Positions 32,234 through 41,738 of a stretch of 64,000 nt of DNA are shown here, in pieces; within the stretch, counting starts at the first letter, position 1, and the number at the start of each line of letters is the position of its first letter. The notes under the pieces are model-generated. The model was not told where the DNA came from and did not search any database. It worked only from the letters and a program-made list of their open reading frames with translations. The position numbers and the translations under genes are program-made. This DNA is from Thiotrichales bacterium (lineage in GTDB: Bacteria; Pseudomonadota; Gammaproteobacteria; Francisellales; CACEW01), in assembly GCA_947476405.1 (NCBI GenBank), contig CANJQG010000001.1, positions 1 to 64,000 on the forward strand. Reading direction: 5' to 3'.

Positions 32234-33545
32234 GATAGGCACTTCTTGCCAATAAGGTTGCTGAAAAAGTCAGCCCTGCCCCCAGAAACGCAATGATCAA
32301 TAAGCCTCGGCGAAATAATCCCATCAACATCAAGTGCAGCGTTGCAAGCGAAAGCGTAGGGGAGGCACTCCAATTTTGCGCATTGAAAGACTGAATTCCC
32401 GTTCCTACCGCTTGTAAATCGTCAAATTTATATTGGTGAAGCTGCGGCATGTGCAACATCCAGGCGTGAATTTCAAAATCTACATTCAGGTGTAAAATTT
32501 GGCTGGCAAGACTGACGCAAACCACTCCACCCAGCAAAGCACTGACATAAAAAATACTCATTCCTAACCCCTGATGAACCAACGGCAATTCTTGCAATGC
32601 CCCCCGCACACTTCCCACAAAATAAAACCCAATTGATAGGCCTGCACAAACCAAGCCCAGCAATAAAAGGGAAATGCTTTCCCAATAAAATGTCGCAATA
32701 AAAAATAAATAAGCCATAAAAAACAAAACACAGGCTCTAAAATGAAAAACACGATACCCTTTTTTATCCACTAAATGCCCAAATCCCGTTGAGGCAATGA
32801 CCACCGCAGCGGTCATTGCCAACATGATGCAGCCTGTTTTTAAAGGGGATTCATTTGCAATGTTTTGCAAAAAAAGCGGAACAATCAAAAGCATGACCCC
32901 ATAGCTGGCTAAAATTAAAAATCGATTAAGGACCAAAATACGATAGGCGCGATTGATCAATAATGCCTTGATCAAAGGCCAGCGCAATGGCTCAAAGGCT
33001 GGCTTTTCAACTATTTTTTCCTGAGGACAAATGAACAGAATAATCATAATACTCAAAAAACAAATCGGTAAATTCATCCAGAAAATCACGCGCCATGATA
33101 AAAATTGAGCAATGGTACCGCCCAAAGTAGGCCCCACCGCAAGCCCTAAACAAGACAAAATCGCGACCACCCCAAGGGCGCGCCCTTTTTGCTGATCAGG
33201 AAAATACTGGGTTGCAAGAACGGGAATCAAGGCCATCGTCATCCCATACCCCACCCCTTGTAATGCTCGACCCAGCAACAAAATCGAGACGCCTCCTGCC
33301 ACTGCTGCAATCCAAGAGCCCATAAAAAAACACACCACACCGACAAGATAGATATCACGCCGACTGTTGAGATCCGCGATACGCCCGCTGGGAATCAAAA
33401 AAATCGCTGCAAATAGCAGATAAATCGTAATAATCCACTGACTCATTTGAATCCGCAACTGAAAATAATGCGCCAGAGTCGCTAGCGCCACATTCATGAC
33501 TGTTGCATCCACATTTAATAGAAAAATCATGAGCCCAATACCCAA
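32223..33545 (-). CDS. MFS drug-exporter-type transporter (DHA2-like), start broken by an A8 tract
   Basis: A 440-residue transporter with at least 12 hydrophobic segments; the N terminus has LNVDATVMNVALATLAHYF (motif D1 of the 14-span DHA2 family, EmrB/QacA-like). IPSGRIADLNSRRDIYL is the A motif and GRALQGVGYGM motif B. TTG at 33545 is the only start in frame, just after a TAA. An ATG at 33571 (or 33589) followed by eight A would read into another frame; one extra A would give MNKKKWWVLLGIGLMIF, a natural family start. So this may be a phase-variable gene, a slippage site or a sequence error. Confidence 0.8.
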   Translation of the reverse strand: MGIGLMIFLLNVDATVMNVALATLAHYFQLRIQMSQWIITIYLLFAAIFLIPSGRIADLNSRRDIYLVGVVCFFMGSWIAAVAGGVSILLLGRALQGVGYGMTMALIPVLATQYFPDQQKGRALGVVAILSCLGLAVGPTLGGTIAQFLSWRVIFWMNLPICFLSIMIILFICPQEKIVEKPAFEPLRWPLIKALLINRAYRILVLNRFLILASYGVMLLIVPLFLQNIANESPLKTGCIMLAMTAAVVIASTGFGHLVDKKGYRVFHFRACVLFFMAYLFFIATFYWESISLLLLGLVCAGLSIGFYFVGSVRGALQELPLVHQGLGMSIFYVSALLGGVVCVSLASQILHLNVDFEIHAWMLHMPQLHQYKFDDLQAVGTGIQSFNAQNWSASPTLSLATLHLMLMGLFRRGLLIIAFLGAGLTFSATLLARSAYHDH

Positions 33546-33644
33546 AAGTACCCACCATTTTTTTTATTCATTGCAGCCATGCCGCTCATTCTCTAAAATG
33601 TTATTAATTTGGATGCATGATACCATAAAAAAACGGGGCCGACG

Positions 33645-34502
33645 ATGCAGATAACCTCTCTTTACAAGGGCCATGACTTATTAGGCGAAAGCCCACTTTG
33701 GCACCCACAAGAACAACAACTTTACTGGGTAGATGCCCTAAAACCAGCCTTGCACGCCTTTAACCCCCTTAAAAATCAACATCGAGAATGGCCCATGCCC
33801 GATTTGATCGCCTCCATTGCGCTCAACCAAAACGGCGGCCTCATTGCGGCTCTACGTCACTCCTTCGCCTGGATTGATTTACCCTCTGGAGATATTCATA
33901 CTCAATTTTTAATCCGAGAACAGGATGCCCCTTTTCATCTCAATGATGGAAAATGTGATGCCCTGGGACGCTTCTTTGCAGGGGAAGTGTCTCATGACAA
34001 AACCCATCCAACAGGCCAATTATATTGCGTGCACCCCAATGGAAAAATCGAGATTAAAATGACGGGGCTCGCCTTATTTAACGGGCCCTGCTGGAGCCCC
34101 TGCAATCGCTTTTTCTACTTTACAGATTCTTTTCAAAAAATCATTTATCGCTGTGATTATGATTTAAAAACGGCAACTCTTGGCAAAAAGCAAATCTTTA
34201 TTCAAATTCCAGAAACAGATCCCAGCACTCCGGACGGTTGCACTGTGGATGCTGAAGGCTATTTATGGAGCGCAAAATGGAATGGCCATCGCATCACGCG
34301 CTATACCCCTGACGGCCAAATCGATCAGGAAATCCCACTCCCGATCCAAAGACCCACCAGCTGCATGTTTGGTGGCAAAAATTTAGACACGTTATTTGTG
34401 ACTTCCTGCTCTCAGGATCTTAATGAAACAAGGCCGCTCAAAGACCCCAAAGCGGGCCAGATTTTTGCCATTCAATTTAAGCAATCCCAGGGCATTTTTT
34501 GA
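33645..34502 (+). CDS. SMP-30/gluconolactonase-type beta-propeller hydrolase
   Basis: A 285-residue six-bladed propeller. Metal-ligand positions of the family are visible: Glu15 in LGESPLWHP, Asn in FHLNDGKCDALGRFFAG, Asn in LFNGPCWSP, and Asp in STPDGCTVDAEGYLWSA. Such enzymes hydrolyse sugar lactones (gluconolactone, arabinolactone and others). It is divergent from the exporter and followed by the helicase gene 61 bases downstream. Substrate unknown. Confidence 0.88.
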   Translation: MQITSLYKGHDLLGESPLWHPQEQQLYWVDALKPALHAFNPLKNQHREWPMPDLIASIALNQNGGLIAALRHSFAWIDLPSGDIHTQFLIREQDAPFHLNDGKCDALGRFFAGEVSHDKTHPTGQLYCVHPNGKIEIKMTGLALFNGPCWSPCNRFFYFTDSFQKIIYRCDYDLKTATLGKKQIFIQIPETDPSTPDGCTVDAEGYLWSAKWNGHRITRYTPDGQIDQEIPLPIQRPTSCMFGGKNLDTLFVTSCSQDLNETRPLKDPKAGQIFAIQFKQSQGIF

Positions 34503-34563
34503 TTTGCAGCATCAATTATTATACTTTAAACTATGTCATCTTATAAAAAAAATGAGGCGCATC

Positions 34564-37500
34564 ATGGCAATCGTAAAAAATTTATTTCAACAATATCAAG
34601 CAGAACCGGCACTTAATCAACGCATTCTTCAGATCAAAGCCTTATTATTTTATGCACAAAAAGAAAAAACCGCTTTTGCAGCCTGCATCATCGAATCTAC
34701 ATTGCGTACAGATCAAAACAAGCCATTGACACTCCATCAACTCAATCAGATTCTGGAGCACCTAAAAAAGTCTGGGCTTTTACTAGAGGATCTAAACTGC
34801 CATCCTGACATTCTTCATCAAGTTAGCGCAGAGGCTGTACGCGATCAAAATAAGGATGCTTCTGCCAATCTTGCCCTTTTAAAAAGCTATCCAGAATATA
34901 AACTGGACTATGTTTTTAGAGAAACCTACACCCTTAAAAATATCCGCATCCTCCATCTCGCTCTCCATTTAAATCAAACCGATCTTTTTCTAGATGAACA
35001 GTTGGAACTCAGCCCGATATCCACTTATTTTCTTAACAATATTGAACGAATCATTTTTAACTTTTCCTTGGATGAAGCCTGGATTAAAACACGGCACCCC
35101 ATCATTCAACTTTTTCTTTTATGTGCAAAATTGCGAGATATAAAGGGCGTACTTGATCTACAACTTCCGATGGACGAATCCTTCTGGCTTGATTATCTCC
35201 GCACCCATCGCTGTATTGATCTCGCAATCCAGCACGGCCTTGATCAAAACGCTTACTTCATGAATCAACTCATCCAAATCGAGTTATACTTTGGTGGGCT
35301 GCCGGCTTTACAGCAGGAGCAGAAACTACCGCTCATGGCCCAAACCTATGCAAAAAGTGAGCTTACCGCGGCCCTTGCTTTATTGAAAGGAGATCGCCGT
35401 ACAGCCCTCAAAGAATATCCCAGCGCCATCAAACAATTTTCAGAATGGGTAGAAAAACAACACTGGGCGGGCATGAATCTGCATGCTTTGCTTTATATGC
35501 TTGCGATATTGTCATCCCCTCCTACAACGACGGAAATCAAGCAGGCCATGATGATCACCGCCCATCTACGCAAGATTAGCCTGAGTAAAACGGCTGATAT
35601 TCTGGATGCAATCCTCCATTTAAAATTAAATAAAAAAGAACAGGCCATTGCCTGCCTCAATACAAAGCTGATCTACACCCATCCTTTTTACAATGCAATC
35701 CTCGCCTGGCTGCAGATTTTAATTACGCCTGAAGACTTTCCTAAACGCCTGAAACACTTTCGATCTGAATTTAAAAAATGCCAGGACAGCGGACATCTCC
35801 TCGCGGCACAATTATATGCTGAATTGATTTTAATTCAGGATCCAAGCCATTCAGACGCTCAGGATTTTTTAACCCACATTGCGCCCCTTGGCCACTTTCG
35901 GCTTATGAGCATTCTCACGATCAAACAATCCTGGGAATATGCAATCGATCAACTTCACCATGTTTTAACTGATAAAACAGCTACATTCAAAAAATCTTTA
36001 GGTGCAAAACGCCTGGCCTGGTTTATTCATCCAGAAAAAAAATACCTAGATCTCGCCGAGCAATCCATGAGCAAAAATGGCACCTGGACCGCAGGCAAAG
36101 CCATTGCGCTCAAACGTTTTTTTCAAAATGATGCCAAATTAGATTATCTCACAGCTCAGGATCGTAAAATCCTGAAAAACCTCAGTCGTCAAACCTATGG
36201 CTGGTATCACGAAGTGGAGTTTTCCTGGGATACGAATTTGGCTTTTCAAGCCATGATCGGCCACCCCTTTATTTTTCGTAGTGATAATACCAGCATTCCC
36301 CTGGAACTGGTCGAAGGTCAGCTGATCTTACAAATTGAAAAAGTCAAAAACGGCTATCATTTAGCCCTTTCAAAACAAAGCACATCCCCCACGGTTTTTT
36401 TAGAAAAAGAAACCACCAATCGTTATCAAGTGATTTCTTTTGGTGAAGATGCGCTGACGGTTTCCAATATTTTGGGCGGGAAAGGCATTACCATTCCCGC
36501 TGCCGCAAAGGAGCGGGTGATCGACATGATCTGCAAGGCTAACAGCACGATCCGCATTCAATCTGATATTGAAGATGACACCCTACCCATCCTATCCGGA
36601 AACACCACCCCTTGCGTGCATCTCCTGCCCATTCGTGAAGGCCTAAAAGCGCACTTATGGATGCGGCCTTTTGGCGATCAAGGCCTCTATTGTCGGGCAG
36701 GGGAGGGACAAAAAAGTATGATCGGCGAGCTTCAAACCCCACAAGGCCTGCTCAAACAAAAAGTGCTGCGTGATTTTAAGCAGGAACAAAAAAGTATTGC
36801 GACCCTGATCGATCAATGCCCGAGCTTCACCGATGTCAATGATGGAAGCACTGAACTGTATTTTGAATCCCTGGAATCAAGCTTAGAAGTCCTGCTGGAA
36901 CTAGAAGAATACAAACAAAAAAATCCCCTCACGCTCGAATGGCCAAAAGGGCAGACTTTTAAAGTTAAATCCAGTATTTCCGCCAAAAATATGTCCCTTT
37001 CCATCACCGGCCGCCAACATTGGTTTGAATATGATGGCGAGGTCAAAATTGACGAGAATAAAACCATAGGAATCAAGCAATTATTAGACCTACTGGATCA
37101 AGGCCATGGCCGATTTATCCCACTTGAAAATGGCGAGTTTATTGCCCTGACCGAGCAATTTAAAAAACAATTGGAAGATTTAAAAGCGCTCTCTGACGGC
37201 AATAAAGTCTATTATTTAAGCACCGCCGGATTACGCGAACTCTCCGATGAGGCAGGCACCCTTCAAGAGGATGCCGCCTGGACGAAGCATCTCAAAAAAA
37301 TCAAAGCTATGGCAAAACATAAACCCATCCTCTCTTCCACGCTTCAAGCAGAACTCCGCGACTACCAACTGGATGGTTTTGCCTATTTATCACGCCTAAC
37401 GCATTGGGAAATCGGCGCCTGTCTCGCGGATGATATGGGTCTTGGCAAAACTGTTCAAGCCATTGCCTTGCTGCTTTCTCATGCAGAACAAGGCCCCTGC

Positions 37501-38727
37501 CTGGTCATTGCACCGACTTCCGTCTGCTTTATCTGGCTGGAAGAACTCGCAAAATTTGCACCCACTCTAACCCCACATATTCTGCACAACACGAATGACC
37601 GCGAGGGATTGATTCAATCTTTAGGCAAAATGGATATCCTCATTTGCAGTTATGGGCTCCTGCATCAAGCTGGAGACGCCTTGCTCAACAAACACTGGAA
37701 AATGGTGATTTTAGACGAGGCACAAGCCATCAAAAATTCCGCCACTAAGCGCTGGAAATATGCCACGCAATTAAACAGCAGCTGTCGCGTCGCACTCACC
37801 GGCACCCCGATCGAAAATCATCTAGGCGAATTATGGAGTATTTTTCAATTTTTAAATCCAGGTTTGTTAGGGAGTCTCAAGCATTTTCAAGAACATTTCT
37901 CAGGACCGATTGAAAAAGATAAAGATCCCATTGCCAAAAGAGCACTCAAAAATTTAGTCTCCCCCTATATTTTACGCCGCACCAAAACAGAAGTACTCCC
38001 GGAATTGCCGGCCAAAATAGAGCAATCCATTTTGATCGAACCCACCCCAGAGGAAATGGCGTTTTACGAAGCTGTCCGCATCAAAGCACTGGAACGCATT
38101 CAGAAAATCAATGCAACAGAGGGTGGCACGAAACGCTTTAGCATTTTGGCTGAAATCAGCCGATTACGCCAAGCCTGTTGCTCAGCCAGCCTTGTGGACG
38201 AGGCCATCAATATAGAAAGCAGTAAAATCAAAACTTTTATCACGATGACTAAAAACATGCTGGACAATAAACACAAAGTCTTAGTATTTAGCCAATACGT
38301 GCGCTATCTTGATCAAATTAAAACGGCCCTCAATGCAGAATCCATTCGTTATCAATATTTAGATGGCTCTACTCCGATGAAAGAGCGTCAGCGCGCCGTC
38401 AATGCCTTTCAAGCAGGAGAAGGCGACCTTTTTTTAATTAGCCTCAAAGCAGGCGGCACAGGCTTAAACCTCACGGCAGCAGATTACGTCATCATCCTCG
38501 ACCCCTGGTGGAATCCCGCCGTAGAGGATCAGGCCGCAGACCGCGCCCACCGCATGGGCCAACAACGCCCCGTCACTGTCTACCGCCTTATCATGAAAAA
38601 TTCCATCGAAGAAAAAATTGTCGCTCTCCACAAAAACAAAAAAGACTTAGCCGCAGATTTGCTGAGTGGCAGCGATATGAATGGTAAACTGAGTGAGGAA
38701 GAATTGGTTAATTTGATTACGACTTGA
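34564..38727 (+). CDS. Large SNF2-family helicase
   Basis: A 1387-residue protein. The C-terminal 450 residues form the two-lobe SNF2 ATPase: DDMGLGKTVQAIALLL (from about 956), CLVIAPTSVC, ILDEAQAIKN (DEAQ near 1050), ALTGTPIENHLGELWSIFQF, then VFSQYVRYLDQI, LISLKAGGTGLNLTAADYVI and DQAADRAHRMGQ. The N-terminal about 900 residues are helical, with repeat-like leucine-rich pieces and one WYHEVEFSWD block seen before bacterial SNF2 motors. ATG 34564 has GAGG upstream; the longer frame to 34423 runs through the preceding gene. No methylase, nuclease or phospholipase partner is adjacent, so it is not an obvious defence system; a role in transcription or DNA remodelling is inferred. Confidence 0.92.
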   Translation: MAIVKNLFQQYQAEPALNQRILQIKALLFYAQKEKTAFAACIIESTLRTDQNKPLTLHQLNQILEHLKKSGLLLEDLNCHPDILHQVSAEAVRDQNKDASANLALLKSYPEYKLDYVFRETYTLKNIRILHLALHLNQTDLFLDEQLELSPISTYFLNNIERIIFNFSLDEAWIKTRHPIIQLFLLCAKLRDIKGVLDLQLPMDESFWLDYLRTHRCIDLAIQHGLDQNAYFMNQLIQIELYFGGLPALQQEQKLPLMAQTYAKSELTAALALLKGDRRTALKEYPSAIKQFSEWVEKQHWAGMNLHALLYMLAILSSPPTTTEIKQAMMITAHLRKISLSKTADILDAILHLKLNKKEQAIACLNTKLIYTHPFYNAILAWLQILITPEDFPKRLKHFRSEFKKCQDSGHLLAAQLYAELILIQDPSHSDAQDFLTHIAPLGHFRLMSILTIKQSWEYAIDQLHHVLTDKTATFKKSLGAKRLAWFIHPEKKYLDLAEQSMSKNGTWTAGKAIALKRFFQNDAKLDYLTAQDRKILKNLSRQTYGWYHEVEFSWDTNLAFQAMIGHPFIFRSDNTSIPLELVEGQLILQIEKVKNGYHLALSKQSTSPTVFLEKETTNRYQVISFGEDALTVSNILGGKGITIPAAAKERVIDMICKANSTIRIQSDIEDDTLPILSGNTTPCVHLLPIREGLKAHLWMRPFGDQGLYCRAGEGQKSMIGELQTPQGLLKQKVLRDFKQEQKSIATLIDQCPSFTDVNDGSTELYFESLESSLEVLLELEEYKQKNPLTLEWPKGQTFKVKSSISAKNMSLSITGRQHWFEYDGEVKIDENKTIGIKQLLDLLDQGHGRFIPLENGEFIALTEQFKKQLEDLKALSDGNKVYYLSTAGLRELSDEAGTLQEDAAWTKHLKKIKAMAKHKPILSSTLQAELRDYQLDGFAYLSRLTHWEIGACLADDMGLGKTVQAIALLLSHAEQGPCLVIAPTSVCFIWLEELAKFAPTLTPHILHNTNDREGLIQSLGKMDILICSYGLLHQAGDALLNKHWKMVILDEAQAIKNSATKRWKYATQLNSSCRVALTGTPIENHLGELWSIFQFLNPGLLGSLKHFQEHFSGPIEKDKDPIAKRALKNLVSPYILRRTKTEVLPELPAKIEQSILIEPTPEEMAFYEAVRIKALERIQKINATEGGTKRFSILAEISRLRQACCSASLVDEAINIESSKIKTFITMTKNMLDNKHKVLVFSQYVRYLDQIKTALNAESIRYQYLDGSTPMKERQRAVNAFQAGEGDLFLISLKAGGTGLNLTAADYVIILDPWWNPAVEDQAADRAHRMGQQRPVTVYRLIMKNSIEEKIVALHKNKKDLAADLLSGSDMNGKLSEEELVNLITT

Positions 38728-38759
38728 TGCGTTATCTTGTTCTTATTTCTAAACATCAA

Positions 38760-38792
38760 AAAAAAGCCGAACTCACATAGTCCGGCTTTTTT
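38760..38792. terminator. Bidirectional intrinsic terminator
   Basis: AAAAAAGCCG (38760-38769) and CGGCTTTTTT (38783-38792) form a perfect 10-bp stem with a 13-base loop, with A and T runs on the two sides. It lies between the convergent helicase and outer-membrane protein genes and can serve both. Confidence 0.85.
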
Positions 38793-38806
38793 ATCACCCT
38801 AAAAAG

Positions 38807-39466
38807 TTAGAGTGGAAATTTATACGTCAATCCCAAAGTCAGAATGTTTTGTGTCATCGGTGAAGAATCAGAACTGACGTTGTTATCATTCCAGTTTGAT
38901 CCAAACGTATGCTCATACTGTAAAGACAAGTTTAGATTTTGCGTAAATAAATAGCCCATACCAATCGCTAAAGCAGGAAGCACCCCGGTCTGATCTGTGG
39001 ATCCACTAGAAAGTGAACCTGAAGCTGAGCCACTGACATCAGTTGACTCATAAACACCCCCGACCTTCCCAAAGAAATTCCAGCCACTCGACATCACATA
39101 AGTACCGGTTGCCATCAATTGGATACCCCAGTTGGAAATGGATCCTGAAACATTTACAACATGAGGTATGGTATAATTATAAGTGGTCTCACCCATATAC
39201 AAATAGCCTAACTCAAGACCTGTCATCCAATTTTGCGTTAATGCATAATCATAACCGACGGTTGCACCCAATACATAATTATTATCTGATTGAGAATATG
39301 AATAATTTCCATAATTTGACGCAAGAGTTGAGGTATAATCAGGTGAGTCAGCAAAAGAATAACCTGCCTGACCATTAACATATAGGCCTGACTGAGCGCT
39401 TACATCTGCAAATGCAGTACCCATCATGCTGATTGCAACTAGGCTTGATATGACTATTTTTTTCAT
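38807..39466 (-). CDS. Outer-membrane beta-barrel protein
   Basis: A 219-residue protein with a clear signal peptide (MKKIVISSLVAISMMGTAFA) and then alternating strands with turns rich in Gly, Ser, Asn and Tyr (SGLYVNGQAGYSFAD, NYVLGATVGYDYALTQNW, GLQYEHTF-like LSLQYEHTFGSNW, ILTLGLTYKFPL). The layout is that of an eight-stranded OmpW/OmpX/OmpA-type barrel, common in Legionella and Coxiella surface proteins. The final residue is Leu after KFP rather than a terminal Phe. ATG 39466 has AAGGAT upstream; the longer form to 39493 is unlikely. Confidence 0.8.
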   Translation of the reverse strand: MKKIVISSLVAISMMGTAFADVSAQSGLYVNGQAGYSFADSPDYTSTLASNYGNYSYSQSDNNYVLGATVGYDYALTQNWMTGLELGYLYMGETTYNYTIPHVVNVSGSISNWGIQLMATGTYVMSSGWNFFGKVGGVYESTDVSGSASGSLSSGSTDQTGVLPALAIGMGYLFTQNLNLSLQYEHTFGSNWNDNNVSSDSSPMTQNILTLGLTYKFPL

Positions 39467-39558
39467 GATTGATCCTTTTTGGTTGGTTACCATGAAAAAT
39501 TTAGACTAACAAGGAGATCCTGTCAATACCCCAATTTTTTATGATTGAAAAGCCTTGA

Positions 39559-39999
39559 TTATTGATTGGGGCAATTAAAGACATTCCCTGTCAGTGCGAC
39601 ATTGGTTTCTTGTCCGCTACTGCCACCCTCAACCTCTCCAATGCCACCTCCACTACCTCCAATATTGCCTCCAATGCCAGCGCTCATAATGTTACTGCTA
39701 CTGGTGCTGGCTGCATCGGTCATAAGCAACACCACACGATTTCCGCCCAGTGCGACGGCTTGATTTCTCAAATCATTAAAGGCGCCGGCTTGAAGATTTT
39801 TGTTGGACGTATAAGCCCCCGTAAAGAAATTACCTTGATTGGCAGTGGCTGAGCCTAAAAATTTACACGCTGCCGATGCAGGCGCATTGGTGACCATGAC
39901 TTGTTCAGCGCCTGGCTTCAATGGAATAGCTGAACATCCAGATAAGCCGATGATTGCTGCTGCTGTGAGCCCTGATAAAAACATAGATTTAATTTTCAA
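39559..39999 (-). CDS. Small DUF4156-like lipoprotein
   Basis: A 146-residue lipoprotein with a lipobox LSGC (after the hydrophobic FLSGLTAAAIIG stretch). The mature part has the order VMVTNAPASAACKFLGSATANQG then NDLRNQAVALGGNRVVLL, typical of DUF4156 proteins, followed by a Gly/Ser-rich tail and two further Cys. Start TTG 39999 lies behind GGGGGG; ATG 39984 or GTG 40011 remain possible. Role unknown. Confidence 0.7.
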   Translation of the reverse strand: MKIKSMFLSGLTAAAIIGLSGCSAIPLKPGAEQVMVTNAPASAACKFLGSATANQGNFFTGAYTSNKNLQAGAFNDLRNQAVALGGNRVVLLMTDAASTSSSNIMSAGIGGNIGGSGGGIGEVEGGSSGQETNVALTGNVFNCPNQ

Positions 40000-40155
40000 T
40001 TTACCCCCCACTTTTAAAATTAACTTTATGTAATTATAAATGATTTAAAATCAATGTCAATGTCAACAGCCCCCTCAGGCGACGGAGAGCGCATTTTAGG
40101 ACAGCCCCGAGCAGAAGAATCAACCTGATTGAATCCAAACGCACTCTCTAGTAAG

Positions 40156-40980
40156 ATGGCACTACTTTGCAATAATAAGCCCCGAACTGTGAACCAAATC
40201 ATCCTCGCCTTACAAGACTTCTGCGCTGCGATCAAACATCATCGCATCTGGCTTGAGCTCTCTAAAGTAGAGGTCAAACAACGCTATCGACGCTCCGTGA
40301 TCGGCCCCTGGTGGATTAGCTTGTCTCTGCTGATTTTTATTGTTGCCATGGGCGAAGTGTATAGTCGCATTTTTCATGAAGGCCTTGCCAGTTATATTCC
40401 TTTTTTCACGGCAGGCTTTTTGATGTGGACGTTTATCTCCACCAGCATTAATGAGTCGATTGAAGTCTTTAAAACCAACGCCAGCTTTATCAAACAGGTC
40501 CGCCTACCGTTTAATCTTTATACTTTCAAGCACCTCTCCAGACAGATTATTTTTTTGGGACATAATTTGGTTGTTTATGTACTGGTCATGTTATTTTTTA
40601 AAATGAATCCAGGCTGGAATCTTTTATGGTTTATTCCAGGATTTTTTCTTTTATTAATTAATGTTTATTGGATCTCGCTTCTCGTCACTTTGCTTTCTAC
40701 ACGTTATCGCGATACAGGCCCTTTAATTAATAGCTGCATTCAAATTGCATTTTTTATTACTCCGATTTCATGGATGCCCAAACTCATCGGCGCCCACTCC
40801 TGGATTATGAAAGTCAATCCTTTTGTCTATTTTCTGGGGGCAACGCGCAATCCGCTCTTGGGCTCTGCACCCACGCTGCATACTTGGATCTATAATATCA
40901 TCGCAGCCTGCGGAGGCTTGATTTTTACTCTGCTGGTCTTTGCGTATTCCCGTCGTAAAATTCCGTTTTGGGTGGATTAA
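40156..40980 (+). CDS. wzm: ABC transporter permease for polysaccharide export (Wzm type)
   Basis: A 274-residue ABC-2 type permease with six spans. LSKVEVKQRYRRSVIGPWWI is the conserved cytoplasmic start of O-antigen/teichoic export permeases. It exports a lipid-linked glycan together with the next gene's ATPase. ATG 40156 was chosen; TTG at 40129 would add nine residues. The stop is two bases before the ATPase ATG. It heads an eight-gene sugar operon (plus an inserted toxin pair). Confidence 0.92.
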   Translation: MALLCNNKPRTVNQIILALQDFCAAIKHHRIWLELSKVEVKQRYRRSVIGPWWISLSLLIFIVAMGEVYSRIFHEGLASYIPFFTAGFLMWTFISTSINESIEVFKTNASFIKQVRLPFNLYTFKHLSRQIIFLGHNLVVYVLVMLFFKMNPGWNLLWFIPGFFLLLINVYWISLLVTLLSTRYRDTGPLINSCIQIAFFITPISWMPKLIGAHSWIMKVNPFVYFLGATRNPLLGSAPTLHTWIYNIIAACGGLIFTLLVFAYSRRKIPFWVD

Positions 40981-40982
40981 TT

Positions 40983-41738
40983 ATGTCACACATTATTCTA
41001 GACCATGTCTCCTTAAATTATCCTGTCTTTGGCGCGAATGGCCGCTCGTTTAAAAGCGGCATTTTCAATATGGCAACCGGCGGCCGCCTGGCTAAAAGCC
41101 ACGGCACCATTACAGTTGAAGCCCTACACGATATCCACCTCAACCTACAAAGTGGCGATCGTTTAGGCTTAGTCGGTCACAATGGCGCAGGCAAAACCAC
41201 TCTTTTAAAAGTATTAGCCCAGATTTTTGAACCAACTCAAGGCACGATCTCCGTCAAAGGCAATTCCAACTGCCTCTTTGACATCATGATGGGCATGGAT
41301 ATTGAATCTAACGGCTACGAAAACATCATGCTCCGCGGTTTGATCCTCGGCCTGACCCGAACGCAAGTTAAAAAAATCATTCCCAGCATCGAGGAATTTG
41401 CAGATCTAGGTGATTTCATCAGCATGCCCATCAAAACGTATTCTGCAGGCATGAAGGTGCGCCTGGCTTTTGGGATCATCACCAGTATGCCCGCTGAAAT
41501 TCTCCTGATTGATGAAGTGGTCAATGTCGGTGATGCCAATTTTATGGAAAAAGCAAAACAGCGCATGCATGGATTGATTCATCAATCGGATATTTTAGTG
41601 CTGTCTACGCATGACGTAAATATTATGAAGGAATTTTGTAACAAGGTGCTTTGGTTAGAGCATGGAACGATTCGCGCATTCGGCCCCATCACTGATATCC
41701 TTGAACAATATTCTAAATCTCAAGGACCACAAGGATGA
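40983..41738 (+). CDS. wzt: ABC transporter ATPase for polysaccharide export (Wzt type, no C-terminal binding domain)
   Basis: A 251-residue ATPase: Walker A GHNGAGKTTLLKVLA, signature KTYSAGMKVRLAFGI, Walker B AEILLIDEVV, H loop STHDVNIM. The loop between the Walker A and signature (FDIMMGMDIESNGYENIMLR) is typical of Wzt/KpsT/TagH. There is no carbohydrate-binding C-terminal domain as in the longer Wzt of E. coli O8/O9a, so chain-end recognition is not expected. ATG 40983 was preferred to GTG 40968. It overlaps rfbF by four bases. Confidence 0.93.
   Translation: MSHIILDHVSLNYPVFGANGRSFKSGIFNMATGGRLAKSHGTITVEALHDIHLNLQSGDRLGLVGHNGAGKTTLLKVLAQIFEPTQGTISVKGNSNCLFDIMMGMDIESNGYENIMLRGLILGLTRTQVKKIIPSIEEFADLGDFISMPIKTYSAGMKVRLAFGIITSMPAEILLIDEVVNVGDANFMEKAKQRMHGLIHQSDILVLSTHDVNIMKEFCNKVLWLEHGTIRAFGPITDILEQYSKSQGPQG

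Noticed and set aside
34423..34563. Longer start for the SNF2 gene
   Set aside because: The extension runs through the end of the SMP-30 gene; ATG 34564 has a GAGG at good spacing.
36539..37076. Minus-strand frames within the SNF2 gene
   Set aside because: They lie inside a well-supported long gene and have no start signals or recognisable domains.
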